Source of the DNA: a virus
Length of the DNA stretch: 41,110 nucleotides
Virus record (IMG/VR): IMGVR_UViG_3300024336_000018
Span: 1 to 41,110 of that record
Direction: 5' to 3' (one strand)
The notes beneath the pieces are model-generated. The model was not told the origin of the DNA. It ran no database searches and saw only the letters and a program-made list of their open reading frames with translations. Shown here one piece after another: positions 1 through 7,144 of the stretch. Numbering within the stretch: position 1 is the stretch's first letter; every line of letters begins with the position of its first letter. A program made the position numbers and the translations under genes.

Positions 1-145
1 TTTTGCAAGATTTTCCAAAGTATTTAATAATTTATACACGATAAATCATAATATTCAAACTATTAATACAATTGCTATTATTAATGCTATTTCCATTGTT
101 CTAAATTTTTATACAACTAACAATATTCTTCCCTAGTATATCAGT
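1..145. repeat. left copy of terminal overlap (circular genome junction)
   Basis: Positions 20-145 are identical to 40985-41110 (126 bp), and 1-19 match 40966-40984 with three mismatches. This is the signature of a circular or terminally redundant genome assembled past its own start. The copy holds the first 32 codons of the 98-residue membrane protein (start at 94-96, minus strand) and the last codons of the terminase. The three mismatches fall in that coding frame as two synonymous changes and one Leu/Ile change. Confidence 0.9.
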
Positions 146-1790
146 CTAACAGGTTTTCTGTTTGCTGTTTTTCTTCATTTCATACTTTCAATTGTAATAT
201 ATCTTTATTTCTCAAACTTTCAAGTCTTTCATCTGATAATTCATATTTTTCATCATATTCTAGAAGATTTGGTTCTACTAATATTCAATGATATCATATC
301 ATATCTGCCATTAGTAAATCATCATGATTTGGAGCTATGGCATTAGGTCTATTATTTTTATCATAAACATATGTAAGGATTTCTGAGTATAGGTCTGCAG
401 TTATATTTATGGCTCATTTATATAAAGCTCATCTATATTGTCTTATCAATAAATCTTTACTTTTTTGTGTAGTTCTGAATCAATATTTAAATATTTGATT
501 ATCTTCTCATACCATTTTATCATTTCTTCTTTCTACGAGCATTCTTTCATGGAACCATGAATATTTTTTACATTCGTTTATAAAAGCTAGTCACACATTA
601 TTTTCAGGTAGAACATTTCATACATATTCTCATCCTAAGTCTTTATAGTTAAATAGCCAATCTAATTTTTTAGCTAGCATTTCTTCTCATACTTTTGCTT
701 TATATGTAGCTACGATATTTCATTCGGTATTTCTAACTGATATAGCTGAGAAATCCCCTTTAACTCATCATTCTGCCATATCAACTGCGAATATTAGTTT
801 ATCTTGAGCTCTTTCATATATTTTCCATCATTCTATTTCTTTTATAGGTTTAACTATTCTATATTTTAATGCAGGATCGAATACTGTTACTCATGAAGAC
901 ACGAATGCTCATTCGATTGTAGTAGGATTTTCTTGTTCGAATAATTTATGTCAATTTTCTCATAAAACTTCTGCATCATGGATTTTTGTTCTTCTCCATC
1001 TTAATTGTTCTAGAGTTAGATCATAATTTTCTTTAAGTTGAGCTTCTTCGGTATCTAAAAGCATTTCTTCTCACTCCTTTAACCTTTCTACATTTCTTTC
1101 TTCAATATACCATGGATAAAATAATAGTTTATAAGATCCATTACCATTTTTTGCTTGCATACAGGCATTATAGAATACATTTCATATACCATTTGCTGTA
1201 GTTTCTATTGTTATTCTAGTTTTTCTGAATTGGTCAATAGCCAATTTTAATTTAACTTGTTTTTCTGATTCTATAAATGCAAATTCTGATATATGTAATC
1301 TTGTTGGAGTTTGTCAACGCACATCAAGTCAGATTTTTAGTCTATTGTTTAATATTTTTCAGGATTGAGTTTTTGCGAATGCTAGTTCGTTTGCATTATC
1401 TGTAGATGGGATAGGCAATAATCCTTTAAATTCTGCAGGGATATGTTCATATACGAATCTAGCTTTTTGGAAGAATACATCTAGTAGGTCTTGTCTATGT
1501 GTAATAAATACATTATTAATATTGGTTCATCCGAATAATACTTCATCGAGCATTACTATAATAAATAAAGTCGAAACTCAACCTTGTCTATATTTCAGGA
1601 TTATATCCCTGAAGTTACTTCTACCATTCAATATTGCTCTTTGGATTGTATTTGGTCTAAATAATACAGTTTCTCAGTTTTCATCGACTATATAATACAG
1701 ATTTTCTAATCTCCAAGCGAAATTACTGAATAATTTTCATATAATCTCTTGTTGTTTTGGATCTACTTTATTTATTTCAGAGTTGCTCAT
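117..1790 (-). CDS. terL: terminase large subunit (557 aa)
   Basis: DNA-packaging motor: an N-terminal ATPase plus a C-terminal RNase H-like nuclease that cuts concatemers at the portal. A phage Walker A-like motif 'KYRQGGVST' lies at residues 66-74 and a Walker B-like strand 'LHISEF' at about 165-170. The nuclease part shows 'FAVDMAEGG' near residue 333 and a late acidic 'HDDLLMADMIG' near 490. Length is normal for the family. More than 20 in-frame UGA codons must be read as Gly. The start ATG overlaps the end of the VRR-NUC gene by 23 bp, and in the circular genome it is followed by the small membrane protein and portal. The family call is firm; the packaging strategy (headful or cos) cannot be read from this. 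Confidence 0.93.
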
Positions 1791-2325
1791 GGTGTTTGAT
1801 TATTTTTAAACTATAGTCATATCAGAAAGCAAAAAAAGCCTTATGTCCTGGTCTATTATGTAGGAATTCGATCCATTCTTTTTGTTCATCCGAACATTTG
1901 ATTCAATCACTACTTAATGCTTTAAATTCTCAATCTAATTTTTTAGTTCTTGGTTTTTTGAGTTCTATATGTAAAGTTCTTCAGTTATGCATATATATTG
2001 TAAAATCAGGATATCCTTTTGCTAGTCACATCCTTTTTTTCTTTAATGCCTGGATCATGGCGACTTTTCATCAGATTCATGATTCGTTTGGTGTATGTAC
2101 GAATCTATATTTATTTAATTTGAGCCGACTACATAATCTTTCTGCATCATCATCTTCAAGCGATTTATTTTTTTTCTTAGGTGCATGAATGTCTACTTCA
2201 TTGAAACGAGCTCACATTCTTGCTTTAAGTCCTGTTAATGCTCATTTCACAAGCATTTCTTGTTCAGATACAGCATTTACAGACAATCATAGAGCTTTCG
2301 CTTCTTCTATAGACATTCTAGTCAT
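1768..2325 (-). CDS. VRR-NUC domain nuclease (185 aa)
   Basis: A PD-(D/E)XK nuclease of the VRR-NUC type. The core runs from about residue 72 to 175: 'GYPDFTIY' (catalytic Asp at 107), 'HIELKKPR' (Glu-Lys near 121-123), then 'SDEQKEWI' and a hydrophobic strand before the C-terminus, in the usual VRR-NUC order. Such proteins in phages are thought to process replication or recombination intermediates, sometimes as junction resolvases, which would suit its place directly before terminase. The start ATG overlaps the previous stop as TAATG, indicating translational coupling. The N-terminal 60 residues are lysine-rich and of unknown role. Confidence 0.85.
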
Positions 2326-2486
2326 TATCTATTTCTTTTATTAAATAATATATAATAAATTCAATATTTTTCTTTTGCAAAATATGCATCATTTAAGTCT
2401 GTTGTTTGAGTATATTTAGCTAATCAATATCTACAAAAACATGATGTTATATACATTCATAGTAATATTCATAGTATAAATTCCAT
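2325..2486 (-). CDS. small membrane or lipoprotein-like protein (53 aa)
   Basis: It opens with a hydrophobic segment (residues 3-14, 'FILGILLGMYIT') followed by a cysteine pair 'SCFC', then a polar tail. That fits a single-span membrane peptide or possibly a lipoprotein. No family is recognised. It is packed between an 84-aa gene (1 bp away) and the VRR-NUC gene (TAATG overlap), so it is part of the same leftward transcript. In-frame UGA codons occur in the hydrophobic segment. Confidence 0.6.
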
Positions 2487-2487
2487 T

Positions 2488-2742
2488 TTATTTACTAGTT
2501 ATTAAATAATATAAATATTTTGCAGGATAATCTAGATTGTTTAATATTTCTCACATCCTACTATTATCCCATTTTCAATACACGTCTAAATCTAATTGAT
2601 GAATCCTATATTTATTAAACTTATACATAAATTCTTCTGTGAAAATAATTTCACGAACATTCATCATATCATGATAAATTAATCATTTATCTAAAAATCA
2701 TATTTTATGTGCAACTTTTGTTAATAATTTTTGTTCTGACAT
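2488..2742 (-). CDS. hypothetical protein (84 aa)
   Basis: An intact ORF with four UGA-Gly codons, rich in Tyr, Lys and Asp, with no membrane segment and no motif I recognise. Its ATG follows the stop of the winged-helix gene by 1 bp, and its stop lies 1 bp before the next ATG, so it is a true operon member. Function unknown. Confidence 0.6.
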
Positions 2743-2743
2743 T

Positions 2744-3169
2744 TTATTTCAGGTTAGTAAATATATTAATTAGATCAGGATTTATTTTTTCTCATTTAAT
2801 TGCAATCATAGGACTTATATAAAAATCTCCCTGGTACTTTTTTATAATTTCCGATTCTATAAACTTCTTTTTAACCACACTCAACATTCATGGCTTTATT
2901 CATAATTCAGATAAAGTTTCAAACTTTACTCTATTCTCATAATCCAATGATTGTAATAATATTTCTAAATATCATATATATGTAATTCATAGATTTTTTA
3001 TAATCCATTTCGTATATTCTTTCTCTCTAATCATTTTTTTATAAAATTTATTTAAATTACTTTTAACTTTAATATTTTTTTCCTTTATCTCAAATGCATT
3101 TGGATATATCTCAGATAATTCCTCAATATACTCTTTCTTAATTTCTATTTTTGGAATTTTTTTACTAGA
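2744..3169 (-). CDS. winged-helix DNA-binding protein, possibly RepL-like (141 aa)
   Basis: The C-terminal half reads as a winged helix: a helix-turn-helix 'SELGIKPGMLSVVKKKFIE', then 'IIKKYQGDFYISPMIAIKG' and 'INPDLINIF'. The last part resembles the ending seen in RepL-type plasmid replication proteins and related phage regulators. It is the first gene leftward of the 3.2-4.0 kb control region and sits beside two tandem 22-bp near-palindromes, so it could bind them as repressor or replication initiator (inference). ATG at 3169 is used here; an in-frame TTG at 3238 would add 23 residues. Confidence 0.6.
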
Positions 3170-3260
3170 CATATATTTACATAAATCAGTTATTAATTTG
3201 TATAACAAGTATTCTATTATATTATAATAAAATTGCAAGATATTATAATTAAATCTAACC

Positions 3261-3304
3261 CCATTGTAAAAAAACTACAACCACATTGTAAAAAGTTTAC
3301 AACC
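3261..3304. repeat. two tandem 22-bp near-palindromic repeats (operator or iterons)
   Basis: Copies at 3261-3282 and 3283-3304 share the pattern CATTGTAAAAA-N(2-5)-TACAACC. Each is an imperfect palindrome with TTGTA and TACAA arms; the second contains the perfect TTGTAAA-AAG-TTTACAA at 3286-3302. Such paired sites usually bind a dimeric regulator or initiator. They lie upstream of the leftward winged-helix gene, which is the natural candidate to bind them. Confidence 0.55.
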
Positions 3305-3536
3305 CCATTAGAATCCGAAAATGGACTTTTAAGCTTAAATACCCCCTAAACCCCGAAATCAATCCCTCTTTCTTTTCTATTAGGTATTATTGGTTAGTTC
3401 TTTATCCATATTTTTATACCACCCAAAACAGTCTAAATCTCATTCCTATAAATTAATCTTACATTACGATCTCCTCTCAAAATTTACAGGCGTTTAAATA
3501 ACTGTGTATGTTTCGTATATAGGTGACTTAATTTTT
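3305..3536. other. noncoding, C-rich stretch with no gene seen
   Basis: No ORF of useful length is open on either strand, even in code 25. The plus strand is C/A-rich (runs of ACCCC at 3339-3355), opposite to the G/T-rich plus strand that begins near 3600. This strand-composition switch, with the divergent genes on both sides, would suit an origin or control region, but no further element could be identified. Confidence 0.4.
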
Positions 3537-3569
3537 TTGATATAGTTTTAGTAGGTGGTTGTAGTATCT
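3537..3569 (+). promoter_or_regulatory. candidate rightward promoter
   Basis: TTGATA near 3537 is followed, after about 19 bp, by TG-TAGTAT (extended -10 form) around 3560-3567. It lies at the head of the rightward gene block. The spacing is longer than the ideal 17 bp and host promoter consensus is unknown, so this is tentative. Confidence 0.25.
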
Positions 3570-3586
3570 TTGCAATTTTTTTTTGG

Positions 3587-3632
3587 CGAGAGGTTTGCAG
3601 AATTCAGATATTCATATCCTGGCTCGTTTTTT
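3587..3632 (+). terminator. candidate intrinsic terminator
   Basis: CGAGAGG (3587-3593) can pair with CCT-GG-CTCG (3618-3626), directly followed by six T (3627-3632). It sits only about 60 bp downstream of the candidate promoter, so it would produce a very short RNA or act as an attenuator for the rightward operon. The loop is long (24 nt), which lowers confidence. Confidence 0.35.
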
Positions 3633-3639
3633 CGTGTGT

Positions 3640-4061
3640 TTGCCTGGTCTTGTGCCTGGCCTGTGTGCTTGTTTAGTGTGTAATGGCTTACCTAAGCGAT
3701 AGTAAGGTACACATATGAACCGTTATGTGACCTGTTTGGCTTGTGGCTCAGCTTAGTTACCTTGTGGCCTGTCTTATTTGGCTCTAGCATTGGCTTACTG
3801 CAAGGGTGGTGGCTTACCCTAGCTTGTCACGACTTACCACTGCATTGACAAACTCGAGTCGTTGTTCAAACGATGTGAACAAGGCCTATTCCCAAACTAC
3901 ATTTTTTCTAGAAGTCAAGCTGGGCTTAGCTTACTGTACCATTGACACTGGACAGGTTTATGTTCTTATGTATACTGTTGTCAGTTCTCGAAGTCGTGTG
4001 CTTCGCTCTATTTACACCTTGCTTTGTTGCTTGTGTGTGTTGCTCTTAACATTTTTTGCTT
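3640..4061 (+). other. structured noncoding leader ahead of the small-gene array
   Basis: No convincing ORF; an open frame at 3806-4135 is compositionally poor and overlaps a better gene. The stretch is GC-richer than the genome and G/T-rich on the plus strand. It holds several hairpins: CACATA/TATGTG (3709-3729), TTGTTCA/TGAACAA (about 3863-3883) and CGAAG/CTTCG (about 3989-4005). Words such as GTGGTGGCTTAC resemble the 3' end of the repeated element downstream. It may be a long untranslated leader or an independent RNA. No tRNA fits. Confidence 0.4.
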
Positions 4062-4292
4062 ATGTCTATTGCTGTTGGTTCTTTTGTGGGTCGTGGTCCT
4101 GTTGTAGGTCCTCGTGTGGTACGTGTGGAGGGTGACTTCTCCTTGGATGGTGACGTTGCTGACGTTGAGTTGGTTGGGTTGTTGTTGGTTTCGGTTTCAG
4201 GTCATGTGTTGGGTGTTGCTCCTGCTGTTGGTTGGTCTGATGAGGACGTGTTGTCTTATTGAGAGGAGATGTTGTTGGTTCCTAGTGCTTAG
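4062..4292 (+). CDS. hypothetical small protein (76 aa)
   Basis: First gene of the rightward array. The product is Val/Gly-rich with alternating hydrophobic beta-like strands ('RVVRVEGDFSL', 'VELVGLLLVSVSG') and an acidic loop, which suggests a small beta barrel; no family is recognised. One UGA-Gly codon (residue 69) bridges what would otherwise be a truncated ORF. Glycine is mostly GGT/GGC, unlike the genome's other genes. The ATG is preceded by a U-rich stretch ending TTGCTTATG rather than by a Shine-Dalgarno, like its neighbours. Confidence 0.6.
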
Positions 4293-4298
4293 GTTGGC

Positions 4299-4340
4299 AG
4301 TTTGGGGTGGTCACTTGTGTGGTCATCCTGGTGGTGCTTA
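4299..4340 (+). ncRNA. cassette-junction stem-loop element, copy 1
   Basis: Pattern AG(C/T)TTGG - variable hairpin - CCTG-GTGGTGCTTA. The stem pairs 4305-4314 with 4319-4328 (10 of 10 pairs, including G-U) around a TTGT loop. The conserved GTGGTGCTTA ends 22 nt before the ATG of the next gene, and the element starts 6 nt after the previous stop. The stem sequence differs from the other copies while pairing is kept. Confidence 0.7.
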
Positions 4341-4362
4341 TCTTAGTTCTTTATTATTGCTT

Positions 4363-4578
4363 ATGTGATTTATTGACTTGCGTTCGCCTGCTCGTTTTCG
4401 TGTTGGTGACGAAGTGTTGGTTACTACGGATTCTGTTGTTGGTGGTGCTTATTATTCATATCCTGCTGTTGTTGGTGTTGTTGACTGGGAGGAGACTGAA
4501 GGGGTTTGGATGTATAGGGTGGACCAGGAGCCTGGTGTTACTGATTGGTTTGATGGTTCTTGTTTGGATTTTATTTAG
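4363..4578 (+). CDS. hypothetical small SH3-like protein (71 aa)
   Basis: The sequence 'RFRVGDEVLVTT', then 'YPAVVGVVDW' and 'WMYRVDQE', reads like a small SH3/KOW-type beta barrel, followed by 'DWFDGSCLDFI'. It begins ATG-UGA (Met-Gly). It lies between element copies 1 and 2. No named family and no known partner. The fold suggestion rests on strand pattern alone. Confidence 0.6.
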
Positions 4579-4579
4579 G

Positions 4580-4619
4580 TAGCTTGGGTTACTCAATTTG
4601 GGTGACCTTGTGGTGCTTA
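4580..4619 (+). ncRNA. cassette-junction stem-loop element, copy 2
   Basis: AGCTTGG begins 2 nt after the TAG of the upstream gene. The stem pairs 4587-4594 with 4600-4607 (8 of 8, two G-U) around AATTT. GTGGTGCTTA closes the element, 23 nt before the next ATG. Compared with copies 1, 3 and 4 the stem bases change on both arms, as expected for a selected RNA structure. Confidence 0.72.
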
Positions 4620-4642
4620 TTTTAGTTCCTTATTTATTATTT

Positions 4643-4909
4643 ATGTGAGATTTTACTGTTGAGCTTGACTTAGACTGAGCTCAGTTATCGGTTGTTAGTC
4701 ATTATGGGGGTAGTAGAGCTGTTTACGAAGCTATTTGGGTTATTACTGGGCAGGGTGCTAGGTTGGAGGGTAGTGTTAAGTTTACTCGTGCTGTTGCTGA
4801 TGGTTTTGCTTACATCCTAGAGGTGGACCAGGAGTTGCAAACTCGTGAGGACGTGATTATTATGCGTGATGACGAGATTTCGGATTTACTGGATGAGAAA
4901 TTAAATTAA
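4643..4909 (+). CDS. hypothetical acidic protein (88 aa)
   Basis: Starts Met-Gly (ATG-UGA) and contains a second UGA-Gly. An N-terminal beta-like part ('DFTVELDLDGAQLSVVSHYG') is followed by a helical centre and a very acidic C-terminus ('MRDDEISDLLDEKLN'). No family is recognised. It is flanked by element copies 2 and 3. Acidic small phage proteins often bind and inhibit host proteins or mimic DNA, but nothing here proves that. Confidence 0.6.
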
Positions 4910-4910
4910 T

Positions 4911-4951
4911 TAGCTTGGGTGCATGATTATTCATGCTCCTGGTGGTGCTTA
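4911..4951 (+). ncRNA. cassette-junction stem-loop element, copy 3
   Basis: AGCTTGG starts 2 nt after the TAA of the upstream gene. The stem pairs 4918-4926 with 4931-4939 (8 of 9, one U-U mismatch) around TTAT. It ends GTGGTGCTTA, 24 nt before the ATG at 4976. The stem is unrelated in sequence to copies 1, 2 and 4 but keeps length and position. Confidence 0.7.
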
Positions 4952-4975
4952 ATTTATTATTCTAATATTATTATT

Positions 4976-5191
4976 ATGGGAAATATGTCTTATTGTAGGT
5001 ATGAAAATACGCTTGGTGATTTGGAGGATTGCTATGACGCTTTGTATGATGACCTTATGATGGCTCAGACTTCTAAGGATGCAGGTGATGAGATTGATAT
5101 GAGTCCTGAAGAGCTTTGTGCTATGAAGGAGTTGGTTGCTATGTGTTCAGAGATTGCTCGTCAATTTGATATCCAGGTTGGGAATTTATAG
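4976..5191 (+). CDS. conserved small phage protein of the 'MSYCR(F/Y)ENT' type (71 aa)
   Basis: The N-terminus 'MSYCRYENTLGDLEDCYDAL', then 'MSPEELCAMKELVAMCSEIA', matches a small helical protein pattern I recall from many phages and mobile elements, of unknown function. Conserved Cys, Arg, Glu-Asn-Thr and the Leu-x-x-Cys-Tyr spacing are visible. ATG 4976 gives Met-Gly-Asn before MSYC; ATG 4985 is an alternative start. It has no UGA codon, so it could be read in a standard-code host, which fits recent acquisition. Confidence 0.72.
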   Translation: MGNMSYCRYENTLGDLEDCYDALYDDLMMAQTSKDAGDEIDMSPEELCAMKELVAMCSEIARQFDIQVGNL

Positions 5192-5192
5192 G

Positions 5193-5234
5193 TAGCTTGG
5201 GACGATCAAGATTTGGTCGTTCCTGTGGTGCTTA
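5193..5234 (+). ncRNA. cassette-junction stem-loop element, copy 4
   Basis: AGCTTGG starts 2 nt after the TAG of the upstream gene. The stem pairs 5199-5207 with 5215-5223 (9 of 9, two G-U) around AAGATTT. GTGGTGCTTA ends 17 nt before the ATG at 5252. This is the best-paired copy. Confidence 0.72.
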
Positions 5235-5251
5235 GTTTAGTTCTTTAATAT

Positions 5252-5578
5252 ATGCGTATGCTTAAGAATATGTTGCCTGGTTATAAGGGTGATAATGTTA
5301 TTTATAATGAGTTTGATGGAGATATGTTTTGAACCATTTTACTTGCTTATGAAACGGAGGATGTAGAGCCTGTTGGAGATGAGCCTGGAGTTTATGGTAC
5401 TACTATGTTTATTGTGAAGTTTGATGATGGAATAGAGCTTGTGGATTCTTACTGGTGTAAGGAATTATGAGATTGCTGGTTGCATTCTGATGACCTAGAA
5501 ATGGTTGCTGATATGATTGGTGAAGATATTGATTCTACAGAGGATATGGTTGCTGATATGGGATATCAAATAGTTTAG
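5252..5578 (+). CDS. hypothetical acidic protein (108 aa)
   Basis: The centre reads 'GTTMFIVKFDDGIELVDSYWC', a beta-like strand pair, with an acidic, helical C-terminus ('LEMVADMIGEDIDSTEDMV'). It is rich in Asp, Glu and Met, with a likely small beta domain of unknown family. Two UGA-Gly codons lie at residues 27 and 73. It sits between element copy 4 and the diverged copy 5. Confidence 0.6.
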
Positions 5579-5597
5579 TTGCTAGTGCCTATCATTT

Positions 5598-5664
5598 GCT
5601 TGGTGGGTACGATGGAGCTATACTCCTGGGTATGTTTGGTCGTGGGGTTTGAAAGAAGTGCTTA
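5598..5664 (+). ncRNA. diverged, longer junction element, copy 5
   Basis: Bounded by the same ends, GCTTGG (5598-5603) and GTGCTTA (5658-5664), but the inside is expanded and contains a GGAG-CTATA-CTCC hairpin (about 5614-5626). It lies in the intergenic gap before the zinc-finger gene, 43 nt from its ATG. Membership in the family rests on the ends and position only. Confidence 0.45.
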
Positions 5665-5707
5665 CAATCGATTTAAACGGCCTGTTTAATTTGTTAATTT
5701 GGTTATT

Positions 5708-5908
5708 ATGGTTAATAATGAGTTAGAAGCGAGAGATACTCGTTTATGTTTGAAATGTGGGAGTGCTATGGATGAGGGATTTGTAATTGATAATGAGACT
5801 TATTGCTGTGAGACTTGTTTTCCAATAACTGAGGAAAAATACAATCAGTTGCACGATGAGAATCCTGAAGAATATTATTGGACTCAGTGGGAGGATATTT
5901 ATTATTAA
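5708..5908 (+). CDS. small zinc-finger phage protein (66 aa)
   Basis: Two Cys pairs, 'CLKCG' and 'CCETC', flank 'GFVIDNETY', and the C-terminus is 'EEYYWTQWEDIYY'. This arrangement (CxxC - 'EGYV' - YC-C - YWTEWE) is common in small phage proteins of unknown function, thought to bind one zinc. ATG 5708 is chosen; an upstream TTG would add three residues. No UGA codons. Confidence 0.72.
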   Translation: MVNNELEARDTRLCLKCGSAMDEGFVIDNETYCCETCFPITEEKYNQLHDENPEEYYWTQWEDIYY

Positions 5909-5919
5909 TCTATATTATT

Positions 5920-6045
5920 ATGGAATTTGAGCTTAGTTGTGAAGAAGTTGGTGAGATTCATATCTCGTGTGATGAGGGTGTCCAGGATGCATTGGTTGAG
6001 TTTTTAGAGCAGGAGCAGGATATTGCTGTTGTTGGTAGTTATTAA
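5920..6045 (+). CDS. hypothetical acidic micro-protein (41 aa)
   Basis: A short acidic ORF with Cys at positions 7 and 17 and no UGA codon. Its ATG lies 11 bp after the previous stop, behind a TATTATT stretch like that of its neighbours. Spacing and codon use support translation; function unknown. Confidence 0.5.
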   Translation: MEFELSCEEVGEIHISCDEGVQDALVEFLEQEQDIAVVGSY

Positions 6046-6054
6046 TATATTATT

Positions 6055-6156
6055 ATGAAGATGTATGAGAGAATATTGTTGTGTGCTTGGGTGATTGTTT
6101 TAATTGGAGTGTATATTGGGTTCTTTAGTTTACTTGATAAAATATGGATATGTTAG
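6055..6156 (+). CDS. single-span membrane micro-protein (33 aa)
   Basis: One hydrophobic span (residues 7-26, 'LLCAWVIVLIGVYIGFFSLL') with a charged N-terminus. The ATG is 9 bp after the previous stop, and the gene overlaps the next one by 13 bp. It could be a small membrane modulator; no family. Confidence 0.5.
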   Translation: MKMYERILLCAWVIVLIGVYIGFFSLLDKIWIC

Positions 6157-6230
6157 AGTTTGAAGATTATATAGTTATTGTATGTTCAATATGTGGGATT
6201 ATTAGTTATTTATTTTTTATCTTTATGTAA
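6144..6230 (+). CDS. membrane micro-protein (28 aa)
   Basis: A very short ORF whose second half is hydrophobic ('IVIVCSICGIISYLFFIF'). It overlaps the preceding membrane gene by 13 bp and ends 1 bp before the next ATG. That packing is the main reason to believe it. Confidence 0.4.
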   Translation: MDMLEFEDYIVIVCSICGIISYLFFIFM

Positions 6231-6231
6231 T

Positions 6232-6390
6232 ATGAAAATGACTTTATGAAATGTGGATTTTGATATTGAATATAATAAAGAGTGTAATTGTAATGTTGCA
6301 CGTATAGTGGGTGAGGTTCCAAGTGATGAGAAATTGAGTATGGCATGTGAAGAGATGGAGGAGAAATTTAAGGTTCCTGTGGATATGTAG
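6232..6390 (+). CDS. hypothetical small protein (52 aa)
   Basis: Contains 'NKECNCNVARIVGEVPSDEKL' with a close Cys pair and a helical acidic C-terminus. One UGA-Gly codon lies at residue 6. It abuts the preceding micro-gene. No recognised family. Confidence 0.5.
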
Positions 6391-6402
6391 ATTGCTATTG
6401 CT

Positions 6403-6418
6403 CTCCTAGTTTTAGGAG
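6403..6418 (+). other. intergenic hairpin
   Basis: CTCCTA-GTTT-TAGGAG, a perfect 6-bp stem without a T-run. It lies between the 52-aa gene and the 107-aa gene. It may be a pause or processing site; too weak to call a terminator. Confidence 0.35.
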
Positions 6419-6463
6419 GGTAATATGGAGTTTATACTCTGTTTAATTTTTAACTTATTTATT

Positions 6464-6787
6464 ATGAATAAGATTACAATAGAACTTCTAGATGAGGTTG
6501 AGCCTGGTTTTATATTAGCAGGTGGTTCTTTTAGGGATAATGGTGGTACGAATATTATGAATACAGGTAATAAGTTAAGGTGGGTGGCGATTCGTGGTGG
6601 GATAAATGATTTTGCTATTTACTTTGAGAATATTTGGAGTAATGATGTTGAGTCTATGCTTGTATATCCTAAATTAGGGGACTGGTCTGATGATCAAATT
6701 AAAATGTATGGAGATAAACTTCCTAAATATATGGTGCGTGAGTTGGTTGATATAGACGATAAGGCGTTATCTAGGTATAGAAGCTAG
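6464..6787 (+). CDS. hypothetical protein (107 aa)
   Basis: Last gene of the rightward array. It begins 'MNKITIELLDEVEPGFILAGG' and has beta-like strands ('LRWVAIRGGINDFAIYFEN') and a helical C-terminus. No UGA codons; Gly is GGT/GGG. ATG 6464 is preferred over ATG 6425 because it follows the same T/A-rich leader (TTATTTATTATG) as the other genes here. No family is recognised. Confidence 0.6.
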   Translation: MNKITIELLDEVEPGFILAGGSFRDNGGTNIMNTGNKLRWVAIRGGINDFAIYFENIWSNDVESMLVYPKLGDWSDDQIKMYGDKLPKYMVRELVDIDDKALSRYRS

Positions 6788-6831
6788 GTAGTACGTATCC
6801 AAGAAATGTTTTAAAGCTCTTACAAGCGATG

Positions 6832-6867
6832 AAAAAAGACCAGGTTTAGTTTAACTTGGTCTTTTTT
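6832..6867. terminator. bidirectional intrinsic terminator at a convergent junction
   Basis: AAAAAAGACCAGGTT pairs with AACTTGGTCTTTTTT around a short loop, giving an A-run on one side and a T-run on the other, so it works from both strands. It separates the rightward small-gene array from the leftward 6.85-12.2 kb block. The TAA of the leftward 85-aa gene (6851-6853) lies inside the hairpin. Confidence 0.85.
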
Positions 6868-7108
6868 GGTAGAAAGTTATCAGGATATAGTTTCAATTCT
6901 TTTTTACGTATACAAATATGCATGACTCATATAATAATTTATATACAGGTTCAGGATGGTCAGGGTGGTGAGATTTTTCTTTTCTAGGTCTTATCTTCTT
7001 TTTTTTCACGAGCTTAATAGCTTGTTCAAATGTTTCGATTACTTCTTTTCTATCATTAGCTCTTTCATCTAGTCTTTCGTTAAAGTGTTTTAGGTGGATT
7101 CTTTTCAT
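6851..7108 (-). CDS. small basic protein, DUF4258/BrnT-like (85 aa)
   Basis: An N-terminal basic helix 'HLKHFNERLDERANDRKEV' is followed by 'YKLLYESCIFVYVKKNGNYILITFYQ', two beta strands of the kind seen in DUF4258 and BrnT-like RNase folds. A UGA-Gly codon lies in the C-terminal strand pair. The stop falls within the terminator hairpin. Phages carry such folds outside toxin-antitoxin pairs too, and no antitoxin partner is seen beside it. The family call is by pattern only. Confidence 0.55.
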
Positions 7109-7144
7109 AGGCGTTTTTTTGGGTTAGGACGTTTATAATTTGGT

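Noticed and set aside
3640-4061. tRNA or tRNA-like gene in the GC-rich leader
   Set aside because: No T-arm with a proper TTCRA loop and no acceptor stem could be assembled; only simple hairpins are seen.
3806-4135. 110-codon plus-strand ORF in the leader region
   Set aside because: Composition is Cys/Leu/Ser-rich and random-looking, and it overlaps the better-supported gene at 4062 in another frame.
4299-5664. True integron cassette array with attC sites
   Set aside because: The ends do not match the attC core sequences, no integrase was found, and G-U pairs in the stems point to RNA. Kept only as an analogy.
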